Assembly (NCBI GenBank): GCA_032620915.1
Contig: CP136052.1
Span: 217,001-281,000, forward strand
Source of the DNA: Oscillospiraceae bacterium NTUH-002-81
Lineage (GTDB): Bacteria; Bacillota; Clostridia; Lachnospirales; Lachnospiraceae
DNA: 64,000 nucleotides
Reading direction: 5' to 3'
Shown here one piece after another: positions 26,403 through 33,970 of the stretch. Under the pieces are notes generated by a model, which had not been told where the DNA came from, did no database searches, and worked only from the letters and a program-made list of their open reading frames with translations. The position numbers and the translations under genes were made by a program. Each line of letters begins with the position of its first letter. Positions within the stretch are counted from its first letter, which is position 1.

Positions 26403-29400
26403 TTTCTTTACGGGCCATTCCGGCAGCGGAAAATCCACCGTCATTGACGCACTGCAGGTGGTGCTCTACGCCAACACGGACGGCCGGGCATTTTTCAACA
26501 AGGCGGCGGCGGATGATTCCGACCGAAGCCTCATCGAGTACCTGCGGGGCATGGTGAGCATCGGCGATAACGACGAATTTTCCTATCTGCGGAACCGGAA
26601 TTTTTCCAGTACCATCGTGCTGGAGCTGACCCGGACGGACACCGGGGAGCGGGAGTGTATCGGCATCGTCTTTGATGTGGAGACGGCCTCCAACGACATT
26701 TCCCGGATGTTTTTCCGCCACAGCGGGCCGCTGCCGGAGCATCTGTACCGGAAGGAAAAGCGGTGCATGGCGGCAGCCGAGGTGCGGGAGTGGATGCAGA
26801 CGAATTTTTCTGCGGAGGATTATTTCTGCACGGGACATAATGAGCGGTTCCGCCGCCAGCTGTATGAAAATTATCTGGGCGGTCTGGATATGGAAAAATT
26901 CCCGCTGCTGTTCAAGCGGGCCATTCCCTTCCGCATGAACATCCGGCTGGAGGATTTTGTCAAAGAATACATTTGTATGGAAAAAAATATCCGCATCAGT
27001 GATATGCAGGAGAGCGTGCTCCAGTATGGCCGCCTGCGGAAAAAGATCGAGGATACCCAGGCGGAGGTGCGGGCGCTGGAAGAGATCTGTGACGGTTCTG
27101 CCAAAGCGGCGGCACTGGAGGAAAAAGAGGGACGGCTTTCCTATGCTCTGGGCCGTCTGTCGGTAAAACGGCAGCGGGAGCTTTTGACCTCCCTTTCTGC
27201 CCAGCGGGACAACGCGGGCAAGGATGTGGCGCTGCTCAAAGAAAAAGAGACGCAGCTGCAGGAACAGATCACAAAGGCGCGGACAGAACTGGAGGAGATC
27301 ATTGGCCGCCAGAAAAGCAGTGGCTGTGAGGAAATTCAGGCGCAGCTGGAGGCGGTGCGCGAGGTCATCCATCATCTTCACGGCAGCCGGGAGCGGTGGC
27401 AGCGCACCAGCGAGGCCCTTTCCGGCTGGGAGGAACTGGAGGATGCGCCCAACCAGATGCTGTGGGATATCGAGAAATTCCAGGAGCAGTCCATCACCGA
27501 GGAAGAACTGCAGCGATTGAAACAGGCCATTGCCGATCTCCTGAAGGAAAAACAGGAGGAAGAGCGGGAACTCCGGGGCCGTCAGCGGGAGCTGAAACGG
27601 CAGAGGAAGCAGACGGAAGAAGAGTTAAAGGAATTAAAACAGGGCCGGAAAGCCTACCCCAGGGAGCTGCATGAGGCACAGCAGCTGCTGCGCAAAGCCC
27701 TGCGGGAGCAGGCCGGAAAACCGGTGGAGGTCCATGTGCTGGCGGATCTGCTGGACATCCGGGATGAGACGTGGCGGAATGCGGCAGAAGGATATCTGGG
27801 TAACAACCGGCTGGCGCTGGTGGTGGAGCCTGCCTATGCGGCGGCGGCCATGGAGATTTACCGGAACATGGATCGGAAGAAATACTGCCGGGTGGCGGTG
27901 CTGGATACCGAGAAAATCGCAGCCGGTGGTTTCCGCATCCAGGAGGGCTCTCTGGCGGAGGAACTGGTAACCGATGTGCCCTACGTGAAGGACTGTATTG
28001 CTTTCCTGCTGGGACGGGTGCGCAAATGCCAGACCGTGGAGGAGCTGCGGGGCAGCGGCACCGGTGTGACGCCGGATTGCCTGTGTTACCGGGGGTTCCG
28101 GCTCTGGCACATGAACCCGGAGGATTACACCCGTCGGGCGTACATTGGCGAGGTCAGCCTGCGGGGCCGGATCCGGCGGCTGGAAGAGACGCTGGAAGGG
28201 CTGGCAGAGCAGGAGGCAGAGACCCAGGAGCAGCTGGCAGCGTATGAGCAGCTGTTTTCCATGGAAACGCTGTCCTATGCGTCTGCAGATTACATGGGCT
28301 GGCTGGCAGACATGCGCCAGATCAAAGGAAAAGAAAAGGAACAGCAGGCGCTGGAAAAGCGGCTGGAGCAGCTGCGCACCTCTGACCTGCAGGCGCTGGA
28401 AGAGCAGAAGCAGGCCTGTGAAGAGCAGATCCGGGACAAGGAGGCAACGCTGCGGGGTATCATCGGTGATATCCGCAGCCGGGAGGATGCCATTTCGGAC
28501 ATGAACCGGGCGCTCATCGGCGAGAACGTGCAGCTGGAAGAGCTGAACCGGGCATTCCCGGTGGATGCGGCCAAAGAAACGGCGCTGCGGGAACATCAGG
28601 AGGCTGTGTCGGGACAGGAGAGCTTTGAGGCGGCGGAAAACCGGCTGAACCGGGAAATCCGGCGGCTCCGGCAGAGTGCAGAGGAAGCCTATGCGCAGCT
28701 GACAGAACAGAAGACCGCCTACCTGCGGGCCTACCCCAACCGGAGCTTCCCGGCATCGGATAAGGACTGCACGCCCTACGCGGAGCTGTTGTCCCAGCTG
28801 TCCTGCAAGGATCTGGAAACTTTCCAGAAGAAAGCCCAGGAGCAGGCCCGGGCATCGGCAGAACATTTCCGGGACGATTTTATTTTCAAGATCCGCAGCG
28901 CTATCCGGGAGGCCATCCAGCAGAAAGACGAGCTGAACCGGGTCATCCGGCGGCTGAATTTCGGAAAAGACCGTTACGAATTTGTCATTTCTAAAAATAA
29001 AGGAATGGACGGCAAGTACTACGATATGTTCATGGATGATGCGCTGCAGATCCAGCCGTCAGGGCTGCCGGATCAGATGGAAAACCAGCTGAACCTGTTT
29101 ACCATGGAGCACGAAAGCCAGTATGCGGACGTGATGAACGAGCTGATCTCCATTTTCATCCCGCCGGAAAATGCCACACCGGAGGAGCTGGAGGAGGCCA
29201 AGCGAAATATGGCGAAATACTCCGACTACCGGACATACCTCTCCTTCGATATGCAGCAGATCGTGGCAAACGAGGACGGCAGCGTCATGAAGCTTTCCTT
29301 AAGCAAAATGCTGCGCAAAAACTCCGGCGGCGAGGGGCAGAACCCCCTGTATGTGGCACTTCTGGCAAGCTTTGCCCAGGCGTACAGGATCCATTCTCCC

Positions 29401-29670
29401 ATTCAGGGACGGCGGATGCCCACCCTGCGGCTGGTGGTGCTGGACGAAGCCTTTTCCAAGATGGATGCGGAGAAGGTGGCCAGCTGTATCGAGCTGATCC
29501 GGGGGCTGGGCTTCCAGGCCATCATCAGCGCCACCAACGACAAGATGCAGAACTATCTGGAAAATGTGGACAAGACCTTTGTGTTTGCCAACCCGAATAA
29601 AAAGAGCATTTCCATCGAAGCCTTCGAGCGGGAAGAATTTGCGGAACTGCGTGGTACGTTAGAAGATTAA
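26290..29670 (+). CDS. jetC: Wadjet system SMC-like ATPase JetC (MksB-like)
   Basis: The protein has 1126 residues if it starts at TTG 26290, which has AAAGGAG 7 bases upstream; no good ATG lies nearby. The Walker A motif GHSGSGKST is near residue 42. Two long coiled-coil arms (about 290-500 and 640-870) flank a hinge region. The ABC signature NSGGEGQNPL is near 1011 and Walker B LVVLDEAFSKMD near 1047. This is the head-coil-hinge architecture of SMC/Rad50-type DNA motors. No Toprim nuclease JetD follows; the next gene is a metabolic dehydrogenase behind a terminator and a new promoter. Confidence 0.87.
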   Translation: MENQKTTEEKPFQALSRICLNNWHYIDKKVLSFRDGINFFTGHSGSGKSTVIDALQVVLYANTDGRAFFNKAAADDSDRSLIEYLRGMVSIGDNDEFSYLRNRNFSSTIVLELTRTDTGERECIGIVFDVETASNDISRMFFRHSGPLPEHLYRKEKRCMAAAEVREWMQTNFSAEDYFCTGHNERFRRQLYENYLGGLDMEKFPLLFKRAIPFRMNIRLEDFVKEYICMEKNIRISDMQESVLQYGRLRKKIEDTQAEVRALEEICDGSAKAAALEEKEGRLSYALGRLSVKRQRELLTSLSAQRDNAGKDVALLKEKETQLQEQITKARTELEEIIGRQKSSGCEEIQAQLEAVREVIHHLHGSRERWQRTSEALSGWEELEDAPNQMLWDIEKFQEQSITEEELQRLKQAIADLLKEKQEEERELRGRQRELKRQRKQTEEELKELKQGRKAYPRELHEAQQLLRKALREQAGKPVEVHVLADLLDIRDETWRNAAEGYLGNNRLALVVEPAYAAAAMEIYRNMDRKKYCRVAVLDTEKIAAGGFRIQEGSLAEELVTDVPYVKDCIAFLLGRVRKCQTVEELRGSGTGVTPDCLCYRGFRLWHMNPEDYTRRAYIGEVSLRGRIRRLEETLEGLAEQEAETQEQLAAYEQLFSMETLSYASADYMGWLADMRQIKGKEKEQQALEKRLEQLRTSDLQALEEQKQACEEQIRDKEATLRGIIGDIRSREDAISDMNRALIGENVQLEELNRAFPVDAAKETALREHQEAVSGQESFEAAENRLNREIRRLRQSAEEAYAQLTEQKTAYLRAYPNRSFPASDKDCTPYAELLSQLSCKDLETFQKKAQEQARASAEHFRDDFIFKIRSAIREAIQQKDELNRVIRRLNFGKDRYEFVISKNKGMDGKYYDMFMDDALQIQPSGLPDQMENQLNLFTMEHESQYADVMNELISIFIPPENATPEELEEAKRNMAKYSDYRTYLSFDMQQIVANEDGSVMKLSLSKMLRKNSGGEGQNPLYVALLASFAQAYRIHSPIQGRRMPTLRLVVLDEAFSKMDAEKVASCIELIRGLGFQAIISATNDKMQNYLENVDKTFVFANPNKKSISIEAFEREEFAELRGTLED

Positions 29671-29747
29671 CAGTCTGAATTTTTGGAACAGATGCCGAAA
29701 AACCAAAATTTTTAAAAGAGAATCTCGTTAAGAAAGTGTAAAAACAG

Positions 29748-29793
29748 GGAGAGAACAGGAATGTACAGAAAAAAGTACATGATTGTTCTCTCC
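29748..29793 (+). terminator. Rho-independent terminator closing the jet operon
   Basis: GGAGAGAACA (29748-29757) pairs with TGTTCTCTCC (29784-29793). Inside, ATGTAC pairs with GTACAT around a seven-base loop. TTTT follows. It confirms that the operon ends after jetC. Confidence 0.85.
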
Positions 29794-29799
29794 TTTTGG

Positions 29800-29828
29800 T
29801 TGCGAAATGCGGGAAAAGATGGTATTAT
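29800..29828 (+). promoter_or_regulatory. Sigma-A promoter of the Fe-alcohol dehydrogenase operon
   Basis: TTGCGA (29800-29805) and TATTAT (29823-29828) are 17 bases apart. They are followed by an A/C-rich, unstructured 90-base leader to ATG 29921, typical of highly expressed genes. Confidence 0.75.
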
Positions 29829-29920
29829 GTGTTCGTTAAATAACAAACAAGAAAAAACAACAATAACAAACGAACAAACAGGAACAACAAACAAAAGCAG
29901 ACAAGCAAAGGAGAAAAAGC

Positions 29921-31102
29921 ATGAGCAGATTTACATTACCCAGAGATATTTATCACGGAAAAGGATGTCTTGAAGAGCTGAAGAACCTGAAGGGCAAGAA
30001 GGCTGTCCTCGTTGTTGGCGGCGGTTCCATGAAGAAACAGGGCTTCCTGGATCGCGCAGTTGCATACCTGAAGGAAGCAGGTATGGAAGTACAGCTGATT
30101 GAGGGTGTTGAGCCGGATCCGTCCGTTGAGACTGTTATGAAGGGCGCAGCTGTGATGAGAGAGTTCGAGCCTGACTGGATCGTATCCATGGGTGGCGGTT
30201 CCCCTATCGACGCAGCAAAGGCTATGTGGGCATTCTACGAGTACCCGGATACCACCTTCGAGGATCTGTGCATTCCGTTCAATTTCCCGGAGCTGCGTCA
30301 GAAAGCAAAATTTGCAGCCATCCCGTCCACTTCCGGCACGGCAACAGAGGTAACTGCATTCTCCGTAATCACCAACTATCAGACCGGTGTGAAATATCCG
30401 CTGGCTGACTTCAATATCACCCCGGATGTGGCAATCGTTGATCCCGATCTGGTTGCAAACCTTCCGACAAAACAGGTGGCTTACACCGGTATGGACGCAC
30501 TGACCCACGCCATCGAGGCATACGTTTCCACCCTGCACTGTCCTTTTACTGATCCGCTGGCACTGCAGGCCATCGAGATGGTACTGGAAGACCTTCCGGC
30601 TTCCTACAGAGGCAATATGGATGCCAGAGAGCAGATGCACTACGCACAGTGCCTGGCTGGTATGTCCTTCTCCAACGCTCTGCTGGGAATCGTACATTCC
30701 ATGGCACACAAGACCGGCGCTGCCTTCTCCACCGGACATATTCCGCACGGATGTGCAAATGCTATTTACCTTCCGTACGTAATCCGTTATAATGCAAAGG
30801 AGCAGACCGCTGCATCCAGATATGCAGAGATCGCACGCAGAATGGGACTGGACGGCACATCCGAGAAAGCACTGATCAACAGCCTGTGCGAGAAGATCGA
30901 CGACTTTAACAGACAGCTGAACATTCCGAAGACGCTGAAAGAGTTCGGCATCAACGAGGAAGAGTTCAAGGAGAAGGTTGCCAAGATCGCAGAGCTGGCC
31001 GTTGGCGACGCCTGCACCGGTTCCAATCCGAGAGCCATCGATCCGGCAGCAATGGAGAAACTCCTGACCTGCACATACTACGGAACAGAGGTGGACTTCT
31101 AA
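29921..31102 (+). CDS. Iron-containing alcohol dehydrogenase
   Basis: A group III NAD(P)-dependent alcohol dehydrogenase of 393 residues, full length. The cofactor loop GGGSPIDAAK is at 91-100. The likely metal ligands are Asp192 and His196 (GMDALTHAIEAY), His263 (HSMAHKTG) and His276 (GHIPHG). It would reduce aldehydes to alcohols, or oxidise butanol- or propanediol-like substrates, in the cytoplasm. Codon use is strongly biased to preferred codons compared with neighbours, suggesting high expression. A thioesterase gene follows 30 bases on, behind its own GAGGAGG. Confidence 0.92.
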   Translation: MSRFTLPRDIYHGKGCLEELKNLKGKKAVLVVGGGSMKKQGFLDRAVAYLKEAGMEVQLIEGVEPDPSVETVMKGAAVMREFEPDWIVSMGGGSPIDAAKAMWAFYEYPDTTFEDLCIPFNFPELRQKAKFAAIPSTSGTATEVTAFSVITNYQTGVKYPLADFNITPDVAIVDPDLVANLPTKQVAYTGMDALTHAIEAYVSTLHCPFTDPLALQAIEMVLEDLPASYRGNMDAREQMHYAQCLAGMSFSNALLGIVHSMAHKTGAAFSTGHIPHGCANAIYLPYVIRYNAKEQTAASRYAEIARRMGLDGTSEKALINSLCEKIDDFNRQLNIPKTLKEFGINEEEFKEKVAKIAELAVGDACTGSNPRAIDPAAMEKLLTCTYYGTEVDF

Positions 31103-31132
31103 TCTGATTGAATCAAAGAGGAGGCACAAGCA

Positions 31133-31528
31133 ATGAAGGAATTGAAAGCCGGCATAATCGGCAATGATGAAGTGATCGTAACAGAGGCAAACACAGCAGC
31201 AGCCATGGGAAGCGGTACCCTCCCGGTATTTGCCACACCGGCACTGGTAGCGCTGATGGAGAAAACCGCCCAGGAAAGCGTACAGGATGCGCTGGAGGAA
31301 GGCTGCGGCAGCGTGGGAACCTTGATCTGCGCCAAGCATGTGAGCGCTACCCCCATTGGCATGAAAGTCACATGTAAGAGCGAACTGGTGGCAGTAGAAG
31401 GCCGGAAGCTGGTGTTCAAGATCACGGCCAGCGATGCCTGCGGAATTGTGGGAGAAGCTGATCATGAGCGCTTTATCATCCAGAACGAGAAATTCCTGAA
31501 GAAAGCCAACTCTAAAAACGAGCAGTAA
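31133..31528 (+). CDS. Hot-dog thioesterase, fluoroacetyl-CoA thioesterase (FlK)-like
   Basis: The protein has 131 residues and a single hot-dog domain. Thr35, Glu43 and His69 have the same 8- and 26-residue spacing as the FlK catalytic set (Thr42, Glu50, His76): FATPALVALMEKTA and ICAKHVSATPIG. FlK hydrolyses fluoroacetyl-CoA, but the many clostridial relatives probably act on other short acyl-CoAs. It shares the operon of the iron alcohol dehydrogenase and is followed by a strong terminator. Confidence 0.82.
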   Translation: MKELKAGIIGNDEVIVTEANTAAAMGSGTLPVFATPALVALMEKTAQESVQDALEEGCGSVGTLICAKHVSATPIGMKVTCKSELVAVEGRKLVFKITASDACGIVGEADHERFIIQNEKFLKKANSKNEQ

Positions 31529-31579
31529 CTTTTTCATGCTTTGATACGAATTTCCATAAAAATAGAACATGTAAACCAG

Positions 31580-31622
31580 AAGAGGGTATGCGTTCGGCCT
31601 GTGGGCCGGGGCATACCCTCTT
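31580..31622. terminator. Terminator between the thioesterase and convergent lipoprotein genes
   Basis: AAGAGGGTATGC (31580-31591) pairs exactly with GCATACCCTCTT (31611-31622), with a GGCC-containing loop. T-runs lie on the plus strand. Confidence 0.88.
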
Positions 31623-31638
31623 TTGGACAGAGCTGTGA

Positions 31639-32900
31639 TTATTTCAGAGGCAAGGGGCAGATTCCCTTAGAATTCTTATCCACTGTATACAAAATCCCGT
31701 TATAAATATCGCACCCATAAGAAGCATTATAATCCCCTGCCGCTGCCACAACCTCGGGCTGTGCATCACCGGAAAGGGCCAGTTTCATGAGCGCATTGTC
31801 CTGTTCAAAATAGATGGCGTTTTCATCCGCATTGATGAGCCGGATGGAAAGCGGTTTGTCGGAAGTGAAGAGTTCCCGATCATGATTCCCCTGTAAATCG
31901 CACAGGCGAAGGGTGGATTCGTCGCTTTGATAAACGATGGCATCATTCATAAAGAGACACTGTTTTTCGTAAATATCAGCAATATGCTGCCTGTTTTCTC
32001 CAAAAAGCGGTGTGAATGTCAGTTCGTTGAAAGCTTCATCCTTGTAGCAGACTTCATAGAGCCCATGATACAGCTGTGCCGAGGCAGCACAGTCCAGTGC
32101 CGGAGCCGGGGTGCCGTTGGCAAAGGCGGTGGGATCGCTGTCACACAGGTCACTGTTTTGGTAGAGCTGCGCGTAGGAATTGGAGGCGTCCAGCGGCATT
32201 AGACTGCCATCATCCTGCACCTCATAGGCGGCGGTGCCATCGGAAGAGCTTCCCGTTACGAATAAGATATTGTTCAATGCATGTACGGTGAAACTTTTGC
32301 CTTCCAGCAGACAGGTGATGCCCGTTCCGTCAGCACTCAGCGATATAGTTTATTTTCCAGGGCAGGCTGGGACGTCTCTGCCGAAGTTCCCATTTTGGTA
32401 TAGAAAAGAAAGCCGTTAGATGCGGTCATACTGAAAATGCTGCCGGATTCCTCCGTGGTTCCAAGCAAACTCCCGCTGGTATCCCGTATCTGTAAGCCAG
32501 AGGATGGATCCCGGAGGCAGAGTTTGCCATCCAGGACAACCAGACTGCGGTTGTAGGGGTTGAGTGCCTGAGCAGATGACGCTTCTTGTGTCGATGCGTT
32601 ATTTTCACCGGAGAGGGAGGCGCTCGCAGAAGAATTTCCAGATGCGTCTGCCCCATTTTTTGTGGTATTAGTGTCCCCATCTGCTATTGTTGCGCTATCT
32701 GCGTTTTCATCCGTTATTGCTGCGGAATCTTTGTTTTCATCGGCTGTTCCTGTAGCATTTCCCTCTTCATCGGTTGTTTCTTGGGAAGCCTCTGTCTGTG
32801 TATCTGCATTTCCGTTGTTGCTACATCCGGTGAACGCAAAGCCACACGCCAAGGTCAGTAGGGAAAGGGAGAGAAATTGTTTGAGGATTTTATTTTTCAT
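31639..32900 (-). pseudogene. Lipoprotein with DUF5050/propeller-like domain, frameshifted
   Basis: The upstream frame (32900 to 32337) and the downstream frame (to 31639) join perfectly if one base is added at about 32339-32342: ...ENKLYR then LSADGTGITCLLEGKSF. That gives about 420 residues. A lipobox (FAFTGCS, Cys26) is followed by an Asp/Thr/Asn-rich linker. Repeated beta-strand motifs follow (LVVLDGKLCLRD, GFLFYTKMG, AIYFEQDNALMKLAL, GILYTVDKNSKG) like DUF5050 or six-bladed propeller repeats. It is probably a surface sensor or binding protein. A sequencing deletion is the simplest cause of the break. Confidence 0.75.
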
Positions 32901-33001
32901 ATGCTTCGCCTCTTTTCTGTAAAATAAAAATCAAGCTTCTTTCCCTGTATTTTACAGGATAAGCAAGAAAAAATCATTATTTTTGAAATATTTCAAATAA
33001 A

Positions 33002-33060
33002 AAGTTGCAAAGAAAGTCACCTGTTCTTTTCACGAGGAACAGAGCGGCCTGCTTATTTCT
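33002..33060. repeat. Copy 1 of a toxin-antitoxin 3' element flanking the XRE gene
   Basis: About 45 of 57 bases match the element at 33511-33567. CTGTTC/GAACAG forms its hairpin. The stop codon of the XRE regulator falls where the toxin stop falls in copy 2. Confidence 0.6.
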
Positions 33061-33409
33061 GATATTCTGCCAGCTGGGTGAGTTCTTTCATTCGTTTGAG
33101 GCATTCCTGCTGGCCGGTGGAATTCAGCATATGGAAATAAGCCAGAAGTCTTGCTTCCTGAGAGGAAAGATGCTCTGCGTAAGTGTGGGCTCTTTGAAGC
33201 ATGTTTTGAGATGGTTCCTGATCGTACAGGGATAACGGGCTGATTTCCAGAACGGCAGCGATTTTTTGAACAGTGCTGTTATGAGGGTTGGAATTTTTCT
33301 TTTCAAACTGGCCGACCGCGGCAGCAGAAATGCCGAGTTTTTCGCCCAGTTCTTTTTGTGTGAGTCCGGCATTTTTCCGAGCCCGGCGGATATTTTCTCC
33401 AATGTCCAT
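33053..33409 (-). CDS. XRE-family helix-turn-helix regulator
   Basis: The 118-residue protein has an N-terminal Cro/C1 HTH domain at 4-60 (IRRARKNAGLTQKELGEKLG, then ISAAAVGQFEKKN). A short helical C-terminal part ends LKRMKELTQLAEYQK. Such small proteins act as DNA-binding repressors. AAAGGAG precedes ATG 33409. It sits beside a type I toxin-antitoxin locus, and its 3' end shares sequence with that locus. A regulatory link is possible but not shown. Confidence 0.88.
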   Translation of the reverse strand: MDIGENIRRARKNAGLTQKELGEKLGISAAAVGQFEKKNSNPHNSTVQKIAAVLEISPLSLYDQEPSQNMLQRAHTYAEHLSSQEARLLAYFHMLNSTGQQECLKRMKELTQLAEYQK

Positions 33410-33428
33410 GATGGGTGCTCCTTTTGTA

Positions 33429-33457
33429 TTGACAGATTTAAAAAAAATTCTTATACT
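33429..33457 (+). promoter_or_regulatory. Consensus sigma-A promoter of the antisense antitoxin RNA
   Basis: TTGACA (33429-33434), a 17-base spacer and TATACT (33452-33457) point right toward the toxin 3' end. No ORF with a ribosome site lies between this promoter and the next terminator, so it most likely drives a small RNA. Confidence 0.8.
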
Positions 33458-33463
33458 ATATTT

Positions 33464-33570
33464 AACAAGACAGCCGGAAGATAGATGAAGCCTATCCGTC
33501 CCGGCGCAATAAGTTGCTAAGTAAGCTGCCTATTCTTTTTGCGGGGAACAGGGCGGCTTACTTATTTTTC
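33464..33570 (+). ncRNA. Predicted antisense antitoxin RNA of a type I toxin-antitoxin pair
   Basis: It begins just after the plus-strand TTGACA/TATACT promoter and ends at the hairpin 33519-33563 followed by TATTTTT, for about 105 nt. The last part is complementary to the end of the toxin reading frame and the toxin mRNA 3' region. This is the same tail-to-tail arrangement as TxpA/RatA and BsrG/SR4 in Bacillus subtilis. The start and end points are inferred. Confidence 0.65.
33519..33563. terminator. Terminator shared by antitoxin RNA and toxin mRNA
   Basis: AAGTAAGCTGCC (33519-33530) pairs with GGCGGCTTACTT (33552-33563), 12 bp including one G-U pair. It is followed by TATTTTT on the plus strand. 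The toxin stop codon lies inside the right arm. Confidence 0.8.
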
Positions 33571-33638
33571 AAATTCAAAATTGCAACGATTAAGAGACCA
33601 AATGTCAGAATAACCATGAATTCCTCATATGTACTCAT
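33558..33638 (-). CDS. Holin-like type I toxin peptide (26 aa)
   Basis: The 26-residue peptide starts MSTYEEFMVILTFGLLIV and ends AILNLKNK. MSTYE followed by one hydrophobic helix and a basic end is the signature of the holin-like toxin family that includes TxpA and YonT. Such peptides insert in the membrane. A GGAGG (about 33650-33654) lies ten or so bases before ATG 33638. An in-frame ATG at 33644 would add two residues. It is too short for normal gene callers. An antisense RNA gene overlaps its 3' end. Confidence 0.82.
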   Translation of the reverse strand: MSTYEEFMVILTFGLLIVAILNLKNK

Positions 33639-33733
33639 AAGCATCACATCCTCCTGTCAAGAATCAGAACGGATGACATGCACGCCCTCCCGGCTGCCCG
33701 GGTAAATATATTATTTTGTGTGGATTTTAGTTT

Positions 33734-33762
33734 AACATATCTATACATAAAAATAAAGTCAA
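33734..33762 (-). promoter_or_regulatory. Promoter of the holin-like toxin gene
   Basis: On the minus strand TTGACT (33762-33757) and TATGTT (33739-33734) are 17 bases apart. The leader is about 80 bases long and contains a CCCGGGCAGCCGGGAGG hairpin that could restrict translation. Confidence 0.6.
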
Positions 33763-33791
33763 AGCTTTAAAATAAAACTTTGACTTTATTT
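33751..33791. repeat. 14-bp perfect inverted repeat overlapping the toxin promoter
   Basis: AAATAAAGTCAAAG (33751-33764) and CTTTGACTTTATTT (33778-33791) are exact inverted copies 13 bases apart. They include the -35 box of the toxin promoter. This may be an operator or an A/T-rich hairpin. The remainder of the 33639-33970 gap shows only the toxin leader and the upstream region of the glycosyltransferase. Confidence 0.65.
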
Positions 33792-33970
33792 ATAATGATA
33801 TTCTTTATTTGAAAAATTTCTTATACTCCTCCATTGTGTCGGTGATTTTGTCCAGAAAACAGGGCGCCGACTCGAATCTTTCAGAAAATCTTTAAAAAAT
33901 CTTTAACCTTTATAGAGGGGAAACTTATACTTTGCATGTTATCGTAAGAACAAGAAACGAGGGATGCAAA

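Noticed and set aside
33514-33705. Plus-strand open frame across the toxin region
   Set aside because: It has no ribosome site and lies antisense to the better supported toxin peptide; the plus-strand transcript is better read as antitoxin RNA.
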